DNA of 10,512 nt from CAYFSC01 sp964345695. Its GTDB lineage: Bacteria; Bacteroidota; Rhodothermia; Rhodothermales; Salinibacteraceae. The position numbers were made by a program, and so were the translations under genes. The first letter of the stretch is position 1, and each line of letters begins with the position of its first letter. This document shows positions 8,111 to 10,512 of this stretch, in pieces. The notes beneath the pieces are model-generated. The model saw nothing but the letters and a program-made list of their open reading frames with translations. It searched no databases and was not told the DNA's origin. The stretch spans positions 1 through 10,512 of the forward strand of contig CAYFSC010000108.1 of assembly GCA_964345695.1 (NCBI GenBank), written 5' to 3'.

Positions 8111-8242
8111 GGTACGAGAGGGTTGGACCGGGGCGGCACCGGACATCCGGCGCAGCAGGGCGATGGGGCAGGAGATCGAAAGCGGAGGGGCATCTGTCGG
8201 GCACTTTTCCGACCCGAGGAGTCTGTCGAGTCTTGGGCACGG

Positions 8243-9259
8243 CTACGGCATCGGGCGGCCCGTCTCGCTGTCGTCGCGGCGCTCGGCCACGCGGAGGCGG
8301 GCGCTGCGGGCACGCGGGTTGGCTTCCACCTCGGCCTCCGACGCCTCGATGGGCGTGCGCGTCTGCTCCTTCCACGGCGCCACGAGGTTGCCGTACAGAT
8401 CGCGCCGGGGTGTGCCCTCGAAGTTGCCGTAGCGGAGATACCGCTTGGCACGCCGATCTTCCAGCGAATGGTAGCTGAGCACGGCGATGCGTCCTTCTAC
8501 GCGCACCACGTCGTCGCTCTGCTCCAGCACGCGCTCCAGGGCATCCATCTCGCCGTTGACGACGATGCGTAGCGCCTGAAACACGCGGGCCAGCGTTTTC
8601 ACTTCGTCGGGCGGCGGCACTGCCCCGCGGACGGCCTCCGCCAGATCGTGCGTCGTCTCCACCGGGCGGGCGTCGAGAATGGCGCGCGTCACCTGTGGAG
8701 CGCGCGACTCCTCGCCGAACGTGTACAGCACGTCGCGGAGGTCGCGCTCGTCCCAGGTGTTCACGATGTGAGCGGCCGTCAGGCGCGTGCGCTCATCCAT
8801 GCGCATGTCGAGCGGGCCTTTCTCTTGGAAGCTGAAGCCGCGCTCTGGCTCGTCGATCTGGTAGGACGACACCCCGAGGTCGAGCAAGAGTCCGTCGATG
8901 GGGAAAAACGCCTCGGCCTCCAGAATCTCTTGGAGGTCGGCGAAGTTGCCACGCACCGAACGGAACCGACCGGCTTCGATGGCCCTGGCCAAGCGCTGAC
9001 GGGCAACCTCGATGGCCTCCGCGTCACGGTCGATGCCGAGCACCACCGCGTCGGGAGCAAGCGCGTCGAGCAGGGCCGCGGCGTGTCCACCGCCGCCGAG
9101 TGTGGCGTCGACGTAGCGCCCCGAAGGATCGGTGATGAGTCGCTCTCGAATCTCATGCGAAAGAACAGGTGCGTGGTACTCGGTGGCGTACCGCATCGGG
9201 TCGCCACCGCCGGACGCCTCCGGCATGTCGTTTTCGGTGTGCTCGTCGTCGCGAGTCAT
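8243..9259 (-). CDS. rsmH: RsmH, 16S rRNA (cytosine-1402 N4)-methyltransferase
   Basis: RsmH (MraW) uses S-adenosylmethionine to methylate N4 of C1402 in the 16S rRNA decoding centre and is the usual second gene of dcw clusters. Family motifs are easy to read: YHAPVLSHEI near the start; the SAM-binding loop DATLGGGGHAAALLDAL followed by VLGIDRDAEAIEVA; DGLLLDLGVSSYQID; RGFSFQEKGPLDMRMD; LARVFQALRIVVNGEMDALE; RIAVLSYHSLEDRRAKRYLR; and the C-terminal NPRARSARLRVAER. The product is 338 residues from the ATG at 9259, slightly longer than the typical 310-320 because of a polar N-terminal stretch (MTRDDEHTENDMPEASGGGD). A TTG at 9277 or an ATG at 9196 (MRYATEYHAPVL, closest to the family start) are alternatives. 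ATG 9259 is chosen because CCTCT lies six bases upstream. The gap from mraZ is 32 bases. The stop TAG is at 8243-8245. Confidence 0.96.
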   Translation of the reverse strand: MTRDDEHTENDMPEASGGGDPMRYATEYHAPVLSHEIRERLITDPSGRYVDATLGGGGHAAALLDALAPDAVVLGIDRDAEAIEVARQRLARAIEAGRFRSVRGNFADLQEILEAEAFFPIDGLLLDLGVSSYQIDEPERGFSFQEKGPLDMRMDERTRLTAAHIVNTWDERDLRDVLYTFGEESRAPQVTRAILDARPVETTHDLAEAVRGAVPPPDEVKTLARVFQALRIVVNGEMDALERVLEQSDDVVRVEGRIAVLSYHSLEDRRAKRYLRYGNFEGTPRRDLYGNLVAPWKEQTRTPIEASEAEVEANPRARSARLRVAERRDDSETGRPMP

Positions 9260-9291
9260 GCGCGTAGAGGATCGCAATTCATGAAGGCGCG

Positions 9292-9729
9292 CTAGCCCAT
9301 GACCTGCTCCGCGAGGGTTTCGTAATCGTCCGGGTCCTCATTGAGGTATTCGTCAAAGTGCTCCGGATTCCAGATCTCAATGTGGTCGAACGAGCCAAGA
9401 ATGAGGGCCGTGTCATCGAGGCCCGCAAAACCGATCAAGCTTTTGGGGAGCGTCACCCGCCCCTGCTTGTCGAGCGACACCTCCTTCGCCCACCGCATGA
9501 TGCGACGGACGAACCGGCGCGACTCGCGGTTGAACGTGTTGAGATCCGCAATCTCTGCCTCGATCTGCGACCACTCGTTGAGCGGATAGAGGAAAATGCA
9601 CTTCTCCAATCCCCGCGTCACGGTAAACGTGCCTTTGGCTTCCGGGCTCATCACACTCCGCATCGAGGCCGGGATGGCCACCCGGCCCTTGCTGTCTACG
9701 GAGTATTCAGCCTGTCCCTTGAAAACCAT
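9292..9729 (-). CDS. mraZ: MraZ, transcriptional regulator of the dcw cluster
   Basis: MraZ is a DNA-binding protein of the SpoVT/AbrB-like fold that forms rings (octamers or similar) and regulates its own operon. The ATG at 9729 gives 145 residues, the normal size, beginning MVFKGQAEYSVDSKGRVAIP. The two internal repeats each carry the DxxxR signature: DSKGR (12-16) with VAIPASMR, and DKQGR (87-91) with VTLPKSLI. The reading frame stays open up to 9957, but the extra 76 residues run through the promoter and do not resemble MraZ. An ATG at 9762 (MLTAILHGDGS) is a less likely start. It is the first gene of the cluster. Its predicted promoter and operator lie about 113-165 bases upstream, leaving a leader of about 130 bases. 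The stop TAG is at 9292-9294. Confidence 0.96.
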   Translation of the reverse strand: MVFKGQAEYSVDSKGRVAIPASMRSVMSPEAKGTFTVTRGLEKCIFLYPLNEWSQIEAEIADLNTFNRESRRFVRRIMRWAKEVSLDKQGRVTLPKSLIGFAGLDDTALILGSFDHIEIWNPEHFDEYLNEDPDDYETLAEQVMG

Positions 9730-9774
9730 CGAGCCGTCCCCATGCAGGATCGCAGTGAGCATGAACCGCAGGGC

Positions 9775-9796
9775 CCGATCCGGTCGATCGGGATCG
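9775..9796 (-). other. Possible hairpin in the mraZ leader
   Basis: CCGATC (9775-9780) pairs with GATCGG (9786-9791) around a five-base loop. Alternatively CGATCC (9776-9781) pairs with GGATCG (9791-9796). Three GATC sites sit within 19 bases. If transcription starts near 9859, this falls in the middle of the untranslated leader. There is no following U-run, so it is not a terminator; a structural or regulatory role is unproven. Confidence 0.3.
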
Positions 9797-9841
9797 CGGA
9801 TGCAACAGCGAGCACCTGCGCGGAGAGCGAGTGGGACAGTT

Positions 9842-9865
9842 CCCCACTTTTCCCCACGCACCCAC
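9842..9865 (-). promoter_or_regulatory. MraZ box cluster (autoregulatory operator)
   Basis: Reading the minus strand, GTGGGT (9865-9860), GTGGGG (9857-9852) and GTGGGG (9847-9842) occur in a row. The two perfect copies are spaced exactly 10 bp (GTGGGG-AAAA-GTGGGG). The third copy is offset by 8 bp. Known MraZ sites are direct repeats of a GTGG/TGGG core at 10-bp spacing close to the mraZ promoter, so family knowledge fits what is seen. The repeats begin right at the edge of the -10 element and cover the predicted start point, which would suit repression by MraZ. A further GTGGG (9831-9835) lies on the opposite strand. Confidence 0.75.
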
Positions 9866-9893
9866 AACATACGGCTTCTTCTCCCAATGTCAA
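9866..9893 (-). promoter_or_regulatory. Sigma70-like promoter for mraZ and the dcw operon
   Basis: On the minus strand, a perfect -35 TTGACA (9893-9888) is followed after 16 bases by TATGTT (9871-9866), four of six matches to TATAAT. Transcription would start near 9859, inside the MraZ boxes, giving an mraZ leader of about 130 bases. Placement immediately upstream of the operator strengthens the call. The start point is predicted, not observed. Confidence 0.6.
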
Positions 9894-9995
9894 GGTCTGT
9901 CGCCGGAAAATAGGGGTTTTTGCGTCCTCCTGAGACATGTTTGGGGCATGTGCACATACAGGAAAACTGTGAGAACGCGACCGCTACTCCCCAAA

Positions 9996-10013
9996 GGTGA
10001 AAATATTTTCACC
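9996..10013. promoter_or_regulatory. Perfect 18-bp palindrome, probable operator
   Basis: GGTGAAAATATTTTCACC is an exact inverted repeat with no spacer, lying in an AT-rich island of otherwise GC-rich DNA. It is 103 bp upstream of the mraZ -35 and 180 bp before the LexA-like start codon. The form (GTGAAAA half-sites) suits a dimeric helix-turn-helix regulator. I do not recognise it as a known E. coli-type (CTGT-N8-ACAG) or Bacillus-type (GAAC-N4-GTTC) LexA box. The adjacent LexA-like protein is a candidate ligand by position only. Confidence 0.6.
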
Positions 10014-10027
10014 ATCTAAAACCGATG

Positions 10028-10045
10028 GGTGAAAATTTATTTCCC
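10028..10045. promoter_or_regulatory. Second, degenerate copy of the palindrome
   Basis: GGTGAAAATTTATTTCCC repeats the first nine bases (GGTGAAAAT) of the palindrome at 9996 exactly and keeps a diverged right half. The centre-to-centre spacing is 32 bp, about three helical turns, so two dimers could bind the same face of the DNA. It is also flanked by ATGGG/CCCAT (10025-10029 and 10043-10047). Confidence 0.5.
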
Positions 10046-10192
10046 ATGCCCTACCTTGCCCCTGATTCGGGGTCCACATGTGCGGGGCGGCCGGGCCTCT
10101 CCGCCAGAGCTGTGCTCTGCCAAGCCGCTTGTGTCTCTTCTCCGAATGCTCCCTCGCACGCCTTTACCTTGACGCACGACCTTCCCCTACAC
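10046..10192 (+). other. Leader/upstream region of the LexA-like gene
   Basis: This GC-rich stretch contains no convincing ORF. It has small inverted repeats: CCCC-N6-GGGG (10059-10072), GGCGG-N10-CCGCC (10086-10105) and CAGAGC-TGT-GCTCTG (10105-10119). TACCTTG occurs at 10052-10058 and again at 10165-10171 and loosely recalls the Bacteroidota -7 element (TAnnTTTG), but no matching -33 element is visible. I therefore do not assign a promoter for the LexA-like gene. No Shine-Dalgarno precedes the ATG at 10193. Confidence 0.3.
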
Positions 10193-10512
10193 ATGCCTGC
10201 CGACCGCCTGACGCAGCGCCAAAACGAAGCCTACGAGTTCATCCGTGCATACATTGATCGCGAGGAAAGACCCCCGACGATGCAGGAGATCGGAGATGCT
10301 CTCGGCATCGCCTCGACGAACGCGGTGTATAAGCTGCTGCGGGCGCTGGAGAAGAAGGACTACATCGAGCGCGAGAAGCACGCCGCCCGCAGCATCCGGC
10401 TGTTAAAGAATGACGCCGATCCGTTCGGCGTTGGCGGCGGCCCGACGCGGCTGCCGTTGGTCAGCCGGACGGCCAGCGATCAGCCCGACCAACTGCGCGC
10501 CCGTCCGAAGCA
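10193..10512 (+). CDS. LexA-like winged-helix repressor, N-terminal part (cut by window edge)
   Basis: The frame is open from the ATG at 10193 to the window edge (106 codons). Residues 1-67 match the LexA DNA-binding domain throughout: LTQRQNEAYEFIRAYIDREE, PPTMQEIGDALGIASTNAVY (the helix-turn-helix), LLRALEKKDYIERE and the wing HAARSIRLL. LexA normally represses SOS genes until RecA-stimulated self-cleavage at an Ala-Gly bond. After a Gly-rich linker (GVGGG) the sequence reads LPLVSRTASDQPDQ, which aligns with the LPLVGRVAAGEP region of E. coli LexA. Where Ala-Gly is expected it has Ser-Asp, so the usual cleavage site is not apparent. The peptidase domain, if present, lies outside the window, so I withhold the symbol lexA. 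It is divergent to the dcw operon, sharing a 463-bp control region. Confidence 0.85.
   Translation, partial: MPADRLTQRQNEAYEFIRAYIDREERPPTMQEIGDALGIASTNAVYKLLRALEKKDYIEREKHAARSIRLLKNDADPFGVGGGPTRLPLVSRTASDQPDQLRARPK

Noticed and set aside
8196..8213. Hairpin GTCGG-N8-CCGAC with an AAAAGTGC loop in the rsmH-ftsL gap, loosely like a MraZ core
   Set aside because: The stem is only five pairs, there is no U-run and no 10-bp repeat, so neither a terminator nor a MraZ site is supported.
9696..9938. Small minus-strand ORF starting MSQEDAKTPIF in the mraZ upstream region
   Set aside because: It overlaps the predicted promoter, the operator and the start of mraZ in another frame and resembles nothing known.
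9730..9957. N-terminal extension of mraZ to an ATG at 9957
   Set aside because: The extra residues run through the promoter and MraZ boxes and do not resemble the family, which starts at MVFKGQAEYS.
9948..9957. 10-bp palindrome ATGTGCACAT and nearby CACATGTG (10075-10082)
   Set aside because: Short self-complementary words are expected by chance, and these are not repeated or placed at a promoter element.
1..10512. A novel defence, mobile or biosynthetic system
   Set aside because: No transposase, integrase, CRISPR repeats, tRNA, or unknown gene set is present. All complete genes are core dcw functions.

Overview
This window is most of a division and cell wall (dcw) gene cluster from a high-GC bacterium. 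It reads on the minus strand from about 9729 down to the left edge: mraZ, rsmH (mraW), ftsL-like, ftsI (class B PBP), murE, mraY, murD, ftsW. The first bases of the next gene, expected to be murG, would lie beyond position 1. A LexA-like regulator starts divergently at 10193 on the plus strand and is cut by the right edge.

Organism: the gene order lacks murF between murE and mraY, the FtsI carries a C-terminal PASTA domain, and the FtsW and MraY signatures are of the Bacteroidota type. None of the nine start codons has a convincing Shine-Dalgarno sequence. Together with high GC and somewhat acidic proteins, this suggests Rhodothermota/Bacteroidota, perhaps a Salinibacter or Salisaeta relative. 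That placement is inference, not a database result. The DNA indicates a Gram-negative type wall, because MurE has the DNPR motif of meso-diaminopimelate-adding enzymes.

Layout: (i) 32-9729 is one co-directional run of eight genes with gaps of about 22 to 132 bases, probably one transcript. (ii) 9730-10192 is a 463-base divergent control region. It holds a sigma70-like mraZ promoter (TTGACA-N16-TATGTT), GTGGGG repeats typical of MraZ autoregulatory sites directly downstream of the -10, and an AT-rich island with a perfect 18-bp palindrome plus a partial second copy 32 bp away. (iii) 10193-10512 encodes the winged-helix domain of the LexA-like protein.

How the genes work together: MurE and MurD build the UDP-MurNAc-peptide, MraY loads it onto undecaprenyl phosphate as lipid I, and FtsW (glycosyltransferase) with FtsI (transpeptidase) polymerise and cross-link the resulting peptidoglycan at the septum. 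FtsL is a scaffold and activator of FtsWI. RsmH modifies the 16S rRNA decoding centre, and MraZ controls transcription of the cluster.

I did not find a new multi-gene system. The most interesting material is in the control region and the LexA-like protein, whose usual Ala-Gly self-cleavage site appears to be missing. Also notable are a shared pyrimidine motif upstream of several starts and some small repeat structures in the gaps.
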